64,000 nucleotides of DNA from Micromonospora_E sp048060115 (GTDB lineage: Bacteria > Actinomycetota > Actinomycetes > Mycobacteriales > Micromonosporaceae). The DNA lies in NCBI RefSeq assembly GCF_048060115.1, contig NZ_JBHMIM010000021.1, forward strand, positions 1 to 64,000. Direction: 5' to 3'. Position numbers and translations under genes: made by a program. The notes below the pieces were generated by a model. The model ran no database searches. It was not told the origin of the DNA and was given only the letters and a program-made list of their open reading frames with translations. The stretch's first letter is position 1. The number at the start of each line of letters is the position of its first letter. Shown here piece after piece: positions 7,222 through 15,170 of this stretch.

Positions 7222-7613
7222 TCGTCGTCGACGCCTCGGTCATCGTGAGCATGCTCGTGTACAGCGACGACCGAGGGCGCAAGGCCCGTGCCGTGTTGGG
7301 TCGGGACCCCGAGTGGGCGGCGCCGGAACACTGGAGGGTCGAGGTCTTCTCCGTCATGCGCGGGCTCGTGCTCGGCGGAAAGCTCACCGATGAGATGGCG
7401 ACGCGGGCGGTCGACCGGATCAGCCGCCTGGGCGTCGAAACCGTCCCGATTGACGATCTGTTCACGCGGATGTGGCAGGTCAAGGCGAACATCAGCGCCT
7501 ACGACGCCCCCTACGTCGCCCTCGCGGAACGCCGCGCACTGACGCTGGTGACCGCCGACGGCAAACTCGCCCGAGCCGCGAGCGCCTACTGCCGGGTCGA
7601 ACTCGTCGCATGA
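7218..7613 (+). CDS. VapC-type PIN-domain toxin
   Basis: 131-aa PIN-domain ribonuclease. The four acidic metal-binding positions are visible: Asp5 (IVVDAS), Glu42 (WRVEVF), Asp96 (SAYDAPYVALAE) and Asp114 (VTADGKLA). The length is normal for the family, whose members cleave RNA, often tRNA or rRNA, when the antitoxin is degraded. Its GTG start lies inside the last codons of the antitoxin. Position directly after cassette A suggests it may stabilise that cassette; no such pair is visible next to cassette B. Confidence 0.85.
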   Translation: MIVVDASVIVSMLVYSDDRGRKARAVLGRDPEWAAPEHWRVEVFSVMRGLVLGGKLTDEMATRAVDRISRLGVETVPIDDLFTRMWQVKANISAYDAPYVALAERRALTLVTADGKLARAASAYCRVELVA

Positions 7614-7658
7614 CACCTGCGTCGACCACCATGGGCCGGGGCCCGACCGGGCGGTTCG

Positions 7659-9134
7659 TCAGACGGCCGTACGCGACCACTGCTGGTTGGCACCGGTGTT
7701 GCACGGGTACTGCTTGAGGATCACGCCGTCTCCGGTCGCGGCGGCCGGCACATCCACGCACTTGCCGCTGTGCCGTGCCCGGAGCTGGAAGTAGCCGCCG
7801 TTGGCAACCATCTGGAACTGCTGGTTCGTGCCGCTGCCACAGGTGTACTGGATCAGCTCGGCACCGTCGGCGGTGGAAACGCTCACCACGTCGAGGCACT
7901 TTCCGCTGTGCCGGCTGATGATGCGCCAGTAGCCGCTGCCGGCGTCCTGGAACTGCCAGTGCTGCCACGCGTTGCCGTTGTAGGTGTACTGGCCGACGCG
8001 CGCACCGTTGTCGGTGTTCGGTGACTGGACGTCCATGGCCTTGCCGCTGTGGCGCACGTCGATCCGGTAGAACGTCCCCGTCGGCGGTGTCGTGGGGTCG
8101 TCGCTGACGGTGTCGCCCCACCCGTAGCGGATCCGGTCGGCGCCGGAGGGGTTACGGACGGTCAGGTGCAGGTTGGTTCCGCTGCCGCTGAGCGAGAACA
8201 TCGAGTACCAGTCGTACCCGATGTTGCCGGGCTTGCCGCCGAGGGCGGGCCAGTAGGTGCCGCCCATCTGGCTGTCGCGCATGACCTGGGCCATGGCGCG
8301 GATGTGGCGGACGAAGTTGTCGGTGCTGGTCGCGTTGGCGTAGTTGCGGCCGTCGTTCATAGGAGCGCCGAACTCGGTGGCGACCGCGCGGGAGGCGCAG
8401 TTGCCGAGGCGGGTCTGGATGTGGCTGCGGAAGGCGTCGTAGGTCATCTCGCCGTAGAAGAAGGCGTAGTGGTGAAAGGAGAACAGCGTCGCGTTGAAGC
8501 GGCTGTCGTTGCAGACGTCCCGCAGGTCCTGGCTGTAGCCGGTGCCACCGATGAGCACCCGGCCGGGCACCGCCGAGTAGTGGTAGCTGAGCCAGTTGGC
8601 CGCGACGTTGCGCCACTCCGTCGAGCTGTAGCCGTGTGGTTCGTTCATCGGCTCGAAGTAGACGTTGGAGTTCGAGCCGTAGGTGTTGGTGACTGTGGAC
8701 CACATCGCGTTCCACGCCGCGAGGTTCGTGACCCGGCCGCCGGAGGCGGCGCCGTCCTCCCAGTAGGCCAGGATGACCTTGAAGCCGCGGGCGGTGGCGG
8801 CGTCGATGGCGCCCCGGTAGGCCTCCCACCACGCCGTCCCCACCGTGTGGGTGTTGATGGGCAGCCGGACGGTGTTGACTCCCATGGTGGACGCCATGTC
8901 GTCGTAGATGGCGTTGGCCTTGGCGCGCACCGTCGCGTTGCTGTCGGACATGCTCAAGCCGTGCACGACGAGGGGGCCGGTGCTGAAGTTGTCACCCAGC
9001 ACCGCCCAGTTCATGCCGCGGAAGTGGCTGGTGGCGGCAGCCGCAGGGGAGGACGTGACGGCGACGCCGCCAACGGTCGCTGTCATCGCGATCACCAGGG
9101 CGACCAGCAAGCGACGCAACCAGCGGTGACTCAT
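7659..9134 (-). CDS. Secreted GH5 glycanase with C-terminal CBM13 (ricin-B) domain
   Basis: 491-aa exported enzyme. Signal peptide at residues 1-35 (basic start, hydrophobic LLVALVIAMTATVGGVAV, then SSPAAAA). The catalytic domain has GH5 hallmarks: general acid in EPMNEPHG and nucleophile in VATEFGAP. After a Thr/Pro linker the last 130 residues form a beta-trefoil CBM13 with three RHSGK repeats and QxW-type motifs (QHWQF, QQFQM, QQWSR). It probably hydrolyses cellulose, mannan or a related beta-glycan outside the cell; the substrate cannot be read from sequence alone. ATG at 9134 has GGGAGG upstream. Palindromes upstream suggest sugar-responsive control. Confidence 0.85.
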   Translation of the reverse strand: MSHRWLRRLLVALVIAMTATVGGVAVTSSPAAAATSHFRGMNWAVLGDNFSTGPLVVHGLSMSDSNATVRAKANAIYDDMASTMGVNTVRLPINTHTVGTAWWEAYRGAIDAATARGFKVILAYWEDGAASGGRVTNLAAWNAMWSTVTNTYGSNSNVYFEPMNEPHGYSSTEWRNVAANWLSYHYSAVPGRVLIGGTGYSQDLRDVCNDSRFNATLFSFHHYAFFYGEMTYDAFRSHIQTRLGNCASRAVATEFGAPMNDGRNYANATSTDNFVRHIRAMAQVMRDSQMGGTYWPALGGKPGNIGYDWYSMFSLSGSGTNLHLTVRNPSGADRIRYGWGDTVSDDPTTPPTGTFYRIDVRHSGKAMDVQSPNTDNGARVGQYTYNGNAWQHWQFQDAGSGYWRIISRHSGKCLDVVSVSTADGAELIQYTCGSGTNQQFQMVANGGYFQLRARHSGKCVDVPAAATGDGVILKQYPCNTGANQQWSRTAV

Positions 9135-9166
9135 GACGCCTCCCGGGCGATCCTCGATGTGAGCGT

Positions 9167-9209
9167 TAACAACAAGGTTGTTACCTGCGTGTTGCCGACA
9201 AGTGTCGGC
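9167..9209. promoter_or_regulatory. Two perfect palindromes upstream of the GH5 gene
   Basis: TAACAAC-AAG-GTTGTTA (9167-9183) and GCCGACA-AG-TGTCGGC (9194-9209) are exact dyads 33-75 bases upstream of the GH5 start. The first looks like an operator. The second could be an operator or a leader hairpin. Neither matches the CebR-type operator I recall. Confidence 0.4.
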
Positions 9210-9310
9210 GATTGCATGCAGGGATGTCAATGCATCGGAGGTTGTCGCGGGAAGCTCGTCGCGCCGCCGGCGGTTGACGGCCCGGAGCGGCCCGGGGTTA
9301 GCTGACCGGC

Positions 9311-9748
9311 GTGCAGCAACCTCGGGTCGGTGTGGCGGTCTTCGTGCTCAGCGAGGGTCGCTTCCTGATGGGTCTCCGCAAGGGAGCCCACGGGGCCGGC
9401 ACCTGGTCGCTGCCTGGCGGCCACCTCGAACACGGGGAGAGCTTCGAGCAGGCCGCGCGGCGGGAGGTCGCGGAGGAGACCGGCGTCGAGATCACCGACG
9501 TACGCTTCGGTGCGGTCACCAACGACGTGTTCGACGCGGCCCGGCACTATGTGACGATCTGGATGGTCAGCGACCACCTGCGGGGCAGTCCACAGCTCCG
9601 CGAGCCGGACAAGTTCGTCGACCTTTGCTGGGCCACCCCGCCGAAGCTGCCCGGCCCGATCTTTCTCCCCATGCGGCATCTGCTGAGCCAACACGATCTA
9701 GCCCAGCTGTTGCCGCGACAGTCAGCCGACGAGGGTCGGCATCTCTGA
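9311..9748 (+). CDS. Nudix hydrolase
   Basis: 145-aa Nudix protein with an intact Nudix box at residues 37-59 (GGHLEHGE, then AARREVAEETGV), which binds Mg and cleaves nucleoside diphosphate-linked substrates. The N-terminal VGVAVFVLSEGRFLMGLRKG and W(S)LPGGHLE pattern are like NUDT15/MutT-type pyrophosphatases that clean oxidised or unusual nucleotides. The substrate is not predictable from this alone. GTG start at 9311. It is divergent from the GH5 gene and not obviously linked to it. Confidence 0.85.
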   Translation: MQQPRVGVAVFVLSEGRFLMGLRKGAHGAGTWSLPGGHLEHGESFEQAARREVAEETGVEITDVRFGAVTNDVFDAARHYVTIWMVSDHLRGSPQLREPDKFVDLCWATPPKLPGPIFLPMRHLLSQHDLAQLLPRQSADEGRHL

Positions 9749-9852
9749 CCGGTTCCTTCGGCTTCGCCGGGCGCTCCGCGACGGCATCAGCCGCGGTATG
9801 AGCTGCACCTCGACGTGATCCAGATCCTCGCGAATCGTCTGGATGGTGTGCC

Positions 9853-10247
9853 CTACCTCGGCGCACCGGCCATCTCCACGCCGAGCCCGGTCAGCCGCAC
9901 CGCGCGCAGCCCGTCGTGGCGGCTCAGGTAGTCGAGGTCGTCGGAGTCAGTACGTTGGTGGTGCGCTGGCCCTTGAAGTTGTCGACCCGGATCAGCTCGT
10001 CGGTGATCGCCTTGGACACCCAGGAACGCCACAGACCCTTGACGACGTCCGCTGCCGGTTTGCGCAGTGCCGTGCGGCCCCGGGCGGTCAGCTGGAGTTT
10101 GCCGCCGACGAGTTCGGCCAGGCCACCGGCCTGGACGAGCAGCGGCCAGGCGTACGCCGCGATCGCCTCCTCTGGGTAGAAGTCGCCGCTGGACAGCGTC
10201 TCGGCGACGGTCACGACGCTTGCGGCGGCCGGTCGTTTCGTCTGCAC
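9853..10247 (-). pseudogene. Internally deleted, frameshifted gene remnant
   Basis: A conserved-looking stretch (FYPEEAIAAYAWPLLVQAGG, LTARGRTAL, VKGLWRSWVSKA, RVDNFKGQR) runs from 10247 to about 9960. Its frame ends at 9924. The neighbouring frame continues with SDDLDYLSRHDGLRAVRLTG to a stop at 9853. From memory, both parts resemble the C-terminal region of a longer actinobacterial hypothetical protein, where they are separated by more than 100 residues. The locus therefore looks truncated at the N-terminus and internally deleted. Not translatable as a single protein. Confidence 0.5.
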
Positions 10248-10302
10248 CGCGCGGCGCAGCCGGCATCGCGAGGGAGGCTGGACAAAGCATCGTCAGGATC
10301 GG

Positions 10303-10328
10303 CTATCATCGCGGAATGGCGATGATAG
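10303..10328. promoter_or_regulatory. ArsR-family operator overlapping the start codon
   Basis: CTATCATCGC at 10303-10312 and GCGATGATAG at 10319-10328 form a perfect 10-bp dyad with a 6-base centre containing the ATG (10316) of the metal-sensor gene. The layout fits self-repression by an ArsR/SmtB protein on a leaderless or near-leaderless transcript. Confidence 0.6.
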
Positions 10329-10696
10329 AAGCTGGCGAGTGCGTGACCGCGAACATCGAGGCCGGCATGACGCCGGCCGTGGCCCTGTTCCGGTCGCTGG
10401 CCGACGAGACGCGGCTGCGGATCGTGCAGCGGCTCGCGGTCGGCGAGGCGCGGGTGGTGGACCTGACCGGTGAGCTCGGGCTGGCCCAGTCGACGGTCTC
10501 CAAGCACCTGGCCTGCCTCCGCGACTGCGGCCTGGTCGACTACCGCACCGAGGGCCGGCAGTCGTTCTACGCACTGAGCCGACCCGAGCTGATGGACCTG
10601 CTCCGGGCCGCCGAGGGCGTGCTCACCGCGACCGGAGCGACCGTGGCGCTCTGCCCGACGTACGGCAGCCCCGGCACGGCGGCGGTCGTCGGATGA
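10316..10696 (+). CDS. CmtR-like ArsR/SmtB metal sensor
   Basis: 126-aa winged-helix repressor. The recognition helix region VDLTGELGLAQSTVSKHL is followed by the Cys pair CLRDC (Cys67, Cys71). A further Cys113 sits near the C-terminus (ALCPTYG). This three-cysteine layout and the following GLVDYRTEGRQSFYAL closely resemble mycobacterial CmtR, which senses Cd(II) and Pb(II). The same metals are therefore likely, as inference. The stop overlaps the next gene's ATG, so it is cotranscribed with the cation transporter it probably controls. A dyad operator covers its start; a second ATG at 10322 is possible. Confidence 0.8.
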   Translation: MAMIEAGECVTANIEAGMTPAVALFRSLADETRLRIVQRLAVGEARVVDLTGELGLAQSTVSKHLACLRDCGLVDYRTEGRQSFYALSRPELMDLLRAAEGVLTATGATVALCPTYGSPGTAAVVG

Positions 10697-11391
10697 CCGC
10701 CGCCGGCCCGACGACAATGCCGACCGCGCAGCGGCGCGGCCAGCTCAACCGGCGCAGCCTGCACCTCGCGTACGGGACCGCCGGCTACAACCTGCTCGAA
10801 GGCATCGTCGCGGTGGCGGCCGGTGCCGCCGCCTCCTCGACCGCACTGATCGGGTTCGGGCTCGACTCGTTCATCGAGGTCTCCAGCGCGCTGGTGGTGA
10901 TCTGGCAGTTCCGCTCCCGGGTGCCCGAAGCCCGCGAACAGCTTGCGCTGCGGCTGATCGCGGTGTCGTTCTTCGCCCTCGCCGCCTGGGTCAGCGTCGA
11001 CGCGCTCCGCTCCCTGCTCGGGCAGGGCGAGGCGGCACCGTCCCCGGTCGGCATCGGGCTCGCCGCCGCATCGGTGATCGTGATGCCGCTGCTGGTCTGG
11101 GCCAAGCGGCGCACCGGCCGGGAACTCGGCTCGGCGACCGTGATCGCCGACTCCACACAGACACTGCTGTGCACGTACCTGTCCGCGATTCTGCTCGTTG
11201 GTCTGGTCCTCAACGCCTGGCTCGGCTGGGCATGGGCGGACCCGATCGCCGGTCTCGTGATCGCCGCCGTCGCGGTCCGCGAAGGGGTGCAGGCCTGGCG
11301 CGGCGAGCACTGCGACGACTGTGCCGTCCCCGCTGCGGCTGAAGCCGCGGCAGACCCGTCCTGCCACTGCGGCGATGACGGTTGCCGTTAG
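10693..11391 (+). CDS. CDF-like cation efflux protein with cysteine-rich tail
   Basis: 232-aa membrane protein with about five to six hydrophobic helices (GYNLLEGIVAVAAGAAAS, LRLIAVSFFALAAWVSVDAL, AAASVIVMPLLVWA, LLCTYLSAILLVGLVLNAWL). GFGLDSFIEVSS and TVIADSTQTL resemble the metal-binding helices of cation diffusion facilitators. The last 30 residues carry a Cys/His cluster (HCDDC, then SCHCGDDGC), likely a cytosolic soft-metal site. Cotranscribed with the CmtR-like sensor (ATGA overlap), so it probably exports Cd, Pb or Zn. The C-terminal cytosolic CDF domain is missing, so it is a short form. Confidence 0.75.
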   Translation: MTAAGPTTMPTAQRRGQLNRRSLHLAYGTAGYNLLEGIVAVAAGAAASSTALIGFGLDSFIEVSSALVVIWQFRSRVPEAREQLALRLIAVSFFALAAWVSVDALRSLLGQGEAAPSPVGIGLAAASVIVMPLLVWAKRRTGRELGSATVIADSTQTLLCTYLSAILLVGLVLNAWLGWAWADPIAGLVIAAVAVREGVQAWRGEHCDDCAVPAAAEAAADPSCHCGDDGCR

Positions 11392-11403
11392 TCGCGGATC
11401 GGA

Positions 11404-12417
11404 TCAGGTACGCGTCCCGGCGGCGGCGTAGCGGCGGGCAAGGGTTGCGAAGGCGGCGGCCAGCTCCGGCGGGCCGACGACCTCGATGTCGGCGTCGAAC
11501 AGGCCGACGGTGCCTGCCAGACCCACCCATGACCAGGAGCCCAGGGTCAGCCGGCAACGGCGTGGATCGATCTCCTCGACCAGACCGCCGGACGCATACG
11601 GGGCCACCTCGGCGGCCGGCAGGTCCAGGATCACCTGCCCCCGGCAGGGCCAGTCACCGGAGCCAGTGGAGCCGGAGCCTGAGCCGGTCGAGCCCGCCGC
11701 GCCGGCCGCGCCGCTGGTGCTCCCCGCGCCCCGGAACCTGGCGGTGACGAACGCGGCGACGCTGTCGGCCGGCAGCTCTCGCGGGGCGAAGCGTGGCCCG
11801 GTGGGGGCGCGTAAGGTGATCCGGTCAGCCCGGAAGATCCGCCAGGGCGCGGCCGGCACCGGGTCACCGACAGGCTGCGGCACCGGCTTCGACGACGGTG
11901 ACCGGTAGTCGAAGCGCAACACCTCGCGGGCCCGTACGGCGTTGCTCACCGCCATCAGCGTCGTGCTGTCGACCGGCCGGGCGGCGGGCGACCAAGTGGC
12001 CGGCCCGGCGGCAGGTCCGGCCGTGACGGCTTCGATCGCCTCGATGGCCCCGACCGCGTCGACGCGGTGGCGCAGCCGCTGCGGCAGCACCTGCCGGACG
12101 GTGTGCAGCGCCCGGGCCGCCGCCTCCCCGATGCCGGCGCCACTGGCGGCGGCGGTCCGCAGCACGATGGCGAGGGCGACCGCCTGCTCGTCGTCGAACA
12201 GCAGCGGCGGCAGGCGGGCACCGGCGTCCAACCGGTAGCCGCCGGCCGGCCCCTTGACCGCCGTGATCGGGTAGCCGAGCGCGCGGAGCCGGTCGACGTC
12301 GCGCCGGACGGTACGCGGGCTGACCGCCAACCGATCGGCCAGCAGCCCGCCCGGCCACTCGGGGCGGGCCTGCAGTAGCGACAGCAGCATCAGCAGCCGC
12401 TCCGACGTTTTCGGCAT
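11404..12417 (-). CDS. YafY-family WYL regulator lacking the WYL core
   Basis: 337-aa transcription regulator. N-terminal HTH_11 (KTSERLLMLLSLLQ, LAVSPRTVRRDVDRLRALG, then GPAGGYRLDAG) and the PPLLFDDEQAVALAIVL linker are typical. The ligand domain begins (LRFDYRS) and resumes at PWRIFRADRITLRAPTGP. The segment between, which in relatives holds the VEPHRLV...WYLVAWD core, is replaced by about 20 Pro-rich residues. A Gly/Ser/Thr-rich insert follows near residue 265. The ligand pocket is therefore probably non-functional or altered. ATG at 12417. Confidence 0.8.
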   Translation of the reverse strand: MPKTSERLLMLLSLLQARPEWPGGLLADRLAVSPRTVRRDVDRLRALGYPITAVKGPAGGYRLDAGARLPPLLFDDEQAVALAIVLRTAAASGAGIGEAAARALHTVRQVLPQRLRHRVDAVGAIEAIEAVTAGPAAGPATWSPAARPVDSTTLMAVSNAVRAREVLRFDYRSPSSKPVPQPVGDPVPAAPWRIFRADRITLRAPTGPRFAPRELPADSVAAFVTARFRGAGSTSGAAGAAGSTGSGSGSTGSGDWPCRGQVILDLPAAEVAPYASGGLVEEIDPRRCRLTLGSWSWVGLAGTVGLFDADIEVVGPPELAAAFATLARRYAAAGTRT

Positions 12418-12528
12418 GTTTCCTATTCTCCCCGCGGTAGCGGACACAACCTGGCCGCTACCGCTGCGAGTGTTGCCCCGCACCCGACACCCGTCGGATC
12501 TGCATCGCACAGCCAAAAGGGGCCGACC

Positions 12529-12748
12529 TTGTCGATCACCACCACCACTCATCTCAACTTTCGCGGCGAGGCGCGGGCGGCGTTGGAGTTCTACCAGTCC
12601 GCGTCGACGCGGGCACGGTCACCGTCACCGGGCTGCGCGGACTCTCCCGCACCGACCGCGCCGCCGTGGCCGAGCAGGGGGAGCAGGTGGCGGCGTTGCT
12701 CTCCGACGGCGAAAACCACCGGGTACGGGTCGCCGCCGACGCCGGGTG
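12529..12748 (+). pseudogene. Truncated VOC-family gene fused to a foreign gene end
   Basis: The TTG at 12529 begins SITTTTHLNFRGEARAALEF, the start of a PhnB/VOC-type (glyoxalase fold) protein. Similarity stops after about 24 residues. From about 12596 the next forward frame carries VDAGTVTVTGLRGLSRTDRA and ends at 12748 after VRVAADAG, which looks like the C-terminus of an unrelated enzyme (possibly a winged-helix DNA-binding/AlkZ-like protein, from memory). The junction looks like a deletion scar. No intact product is expected. Confidence 0.45.
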
Positions 12749-12828
12749 AGCTGAGCCGACCCGGCGACCGGCACAGGTTTTGCCGCCGCCGATCGGGGCA
12801 CCCCGCCGCCGACGGGAGGAGTGGCGAC

Positions 12829-13077
12829 ATGGGGCGACGCACTGGCGACACCGGACACGAGGGCGACGAGGGGCAGGCGTTCGCCGACGATCTGGAGCAG
12901 GGGACGATGTACCGCCAGGAGGTTCTGGACGACGTCATCGCGCCGCCGAACAACGTGCAGACTCCCCCCGAGGTGCTGCGCGACGGTGGCCCGACCCGCT
13001 CCGGCGGCGGACTGAGCACCACGCCGACATCATCTGCGGAGTGCGGCCACTCGGGGCAGGATGGGAAGGGTGACTGA
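12829..13077 (+). CDS. Small acidic hypothetical protein upstream of fumC
   Basis: 82-aa polar, acidic protein of unknown function, with no hydrophobic segment. Middle part EGQAFADDLEQGTMYRQEVL followed by DDVIAPPNNVQTPPEVL, then a Gly/Ser-rich tail. ATG at 12829 with GGGAGGAG about 7 bases upstream, a good site in this genome. It overlaps the fumC start region by 17 bases, so the two are probably cotranscribed. I do not recognise the family. Confidence 0.5.
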   Translation: MGRRTGDTGHEGDEGQAFADDLEQGTMYRQEVLDDVIAPPNNVQTPPEVLRDGGPTRSGGGLSTTPTSSAECGHSGQDGKGD

Positions 13078-14464
13078 CGAGGGCTACCGAATCGAACGCG
13101 ACACCATGGGCGAGGTACGGGTGCCCGCCGACGCGCTGTGGCGGGCGCAGACCCAGCGCGCGGTGGAGAACTTCCCGGTCTCCGGCCGTACGCTCGAATC
13201 CGCCCAGATCCGCGCGCTCGCCCAGGTCAAGGGTGCCGCCGCACAGGTCAATGCCGACCTCGGGGTGATCCCGGCCGGCATCGCCGAGGCGATCGTCACC
13301 GCCGCCGCGCACGTCGCCTCCGGCGGATACGACGACCAGTTCCCAGTGGACGTGTTCCAGACCGGGTCGGGCACCTCGTCGAACATGAACACCAACGAGG
13401 TGCTGGCCACCCTCGCCGCCCGCGAACTGGACCGGCCGGTGCACCCCAACGATCATGTCAACGCCTCGCAGTCGAGCAACGACGTCTTCCCGACCTCGAT
13501 CCACCTAGCGGCCTCGCACCAGGTGGTGCACGAGCTGATTCCGGCCCTCGACGAGTTGGCGACCGCGCTGGAAGGCAAGGTCGACGAGTTCGCCACCGTG
13601 GTCAAGGCCGGGCGGACCCACCTGATGGACGCCACCCCGGTCACCCTCGGCCAGGAGTTCTCCGGCTACGCCGCCCAGGTCCGCTACGGTCAGGAACGGC
13701 TGCGTTCGATCCTGCCCCGGCTGGCCGAGCTGCCGCTGGGCGGCACCGCCGTCGGCACCGGCGTGAACACCCCGCCCGGGTTCGCCGCCGCCGTCATCGC
13801 CAAGCTGGCCGAGGCGACCGGGCTGCCGCTGACCGAGGCCCGTAACCACTTCGAGGCACAGGGGGCCCGCGACGCCCTGGTGGAGACCTCCGGGCAGCTG
13901 CGCACCATCGCCGTCGGCCTCTACAAGATCGCCAACGACATCCGGTGGATGGGTTCCGGCCCGCGCGCCGGTCTCGGTGAGCTGCGCATCCCCGACCTGC
14001 AACCCGGCTCGTCGATCATGCCGGGCAAGGTCAACCCGGTGGTCTGCGAATCCGTACGCCAGGTCTGCGCCCAGGTGATCGGCAACGACGCGACGATCGC
14101 GTTCGCCGGCAGCCAGGGCGACTTCGAGCTCAACGTGATGCTGCCGGTGATGGGCAGCAACCTGCTCGAAGCGGTCCGGCTGATCGCCGCCGCCAGCCGG
14201 CTGCTCGCGCGCCGCTGCGTGGTCGAGCTGGCCGCCAACCCGGAGACCTGCCTGGCGTACGCCGAAGGGTCGCCGTCGATCGTCACCCCGCTCAACCGGC
14301 ACCTCGGCTACGACGAGGCCGCCTCGATCGCCAAACAGGCCCTCGCCGAGAACAAGTCGATCCGCGCGGTCGTGCTGGAACGCGGCCATGTCGACGCCGG
14401 CCGGCTGACCGCCGCCGAGTTGGACGCGGCGCTGGACGTTCTGCGGATGACCCGTCCCGGCTGA
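13061..14464 (+). CDS. fumC: Class II fumarate hydratase
   Basis: 467-aa fumarase of the aspartase/fumarase superfamily, converting fumarate and L-malate in the TCA cycle in the cytosol. The family signature GSSIMPGKVNPV is present at about residue 312. Also visible are the substrate-site blocks GSGTSSNMNTNEV, NDHVNASQSSNDVFPT and the TGVNTPPGF loop. Length is normal. Start at ATG 13061; a GTG at 13070 (VTDEGYR) is an alternative. Iron-sulfur-free class II enzymes are heat- and oxidant-stable. Nothing unusual in the sequence. Confidence 0.95.
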   Translation: MGRVTDEGYRIERDTMGEVRVPADALWRAQTQRAVENFPVSGRTLESAQIRALAQVKGAAAQVNADLGVIPAGIAEAIVTAAAHVASGGYDDQFPVDVFQTGSGTSSNMNTNEVLATLAARELDRPVHPNDHVNASQSSNDVFPTSIHLAASHQVVHELIPALDELATALEGKVDEFATVVKAGRTHLMDATPVTLGQEFSGYAAQVRYGQERLRSILPRLAELPLGGTAVGTGVNTPPGFAAAVIAKLAEATGLPLTEARNHFEAQGARDALVETSGQLRTIAVGLYKIANDIRWMGSGPRAGLGELRIPDLQPGSSIMPGKVNPVVCESVRQVCAQVIGNDATIAFAGSQGDFELNVMLPVMGSNLLEAVRLIAAASRLLARRCVVELAANPETCLAYAEGSPSIVTPLNRHLGYDEAASIAKQALAENKSIRAVVLERGHVDAGRLTAAELDAALDVLRMTRPG

Positions 14465-14483
14465 GCCGGCATACCCTGGTGGG

Positions 14484-15161
14484 GTGATAACCACCGTGGT
14501 GTTCGACGCCGACGAGACCCTCGTCGACCTGCGGCCCGCGGTCACCGGCGCGCTGCGGACCGTCCTCGCCGAGCTGCGCCGGCTGACCCCCCGCGCCGCC
14601 GAGCTGACCCTCGGTGACATGGCCGACGACTGGGCCGCCGCGTTCGCCGCCGACCCGTCCGCGCCGGTGATGTCGATCCGCCGTGCCGCCCTGGCCCGAT
14701 CGCTGGACCGGGTCGGTCTGCCGCACGAGCTGGACCGGATCGCCGGGATCTTCTTCGCCCGCCGGTTCGAGCTCAGCCGACCGTACGCCGACACGCTGCC
14801 CGCCCTGGGCGAGCTGCGCCGCCGGTACGCGGTCGGCCTGGCCACCAACGGCAACAGCCGCGCCGACCGGTGCGGGCTGCGCGGCCAGTTCTCCTTCGAG
14901 GTGTACGCGCACGTCGACGGCCTGCCGAAGAAGCCGGACCGGCGGTTCTACGCCGCCGTGCTGACCGCCGCCGATGCGAGCGCCGACCGGGTCGTCTACG
15001 TCGGCGACTCGATCCCGCACGACGTGGTCGGCCCGCAGGCGGCCGGGCTGCGGGCGATCTGGCTGAACCGGCGCGGCGAGTCCTGCCCGCCCGAGGTGTG
15101 CCCGGACGCCCAGGTCACCACGCTGGCGCAGCTGCCCGCCGCCCTCGCCGACCTGTTCTGA
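14484..15161 (+). CDS. HAD-superfamily hydrolase
   Basis: 225-aa haloacid-dehalogenase-type phosphatase. Motif I FDADETLVDL (nucleophile and acid Asp), motif II GLATNGNS, motif III Lys in GLPKKPD, and motif IV VYVGDSIPHDVVG are all present, with a helical cap inserted after motif I (subtype I). The substrate is unknown; the layout resembles YjjG/phosphoglycolate-type phosphatases. GTG start at 14484. It follows fumC by 19 bases and converges with the IclR gene. Confidence 0.85.
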   Translation: MITTVVFDADETLVDLRPAVTGALRTVLAELRRLTPRAAELTLGDMADDWAAAFAADPSAPVMSIRRAALARSLDRVGLPHELDRIAGIFFARRFELSRPYADTLPALGELRRRYAVGLATNGNSRADRCGLRGQFSFEVYAHVDGLPKKPDRRFYAAVLTAADASADRVVYVGDSIPHDVVGPQAAGLRAIWLNRRGESCPPEVCPDAQVTTLAQLPAALADLF

Positions 15162-15170
15162 GCCGAGAGT

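Noticed and set aside
8049..9305. 418-aa open frame on the plus strand
   Set aside because: Antisense to the GH5 gene, which has a signal peptide and catalytic motifs.
13505..14854. 449-aa open frame on the minus strand
   Set aside because: Antisense to fumC and the HAD gene; no motif.
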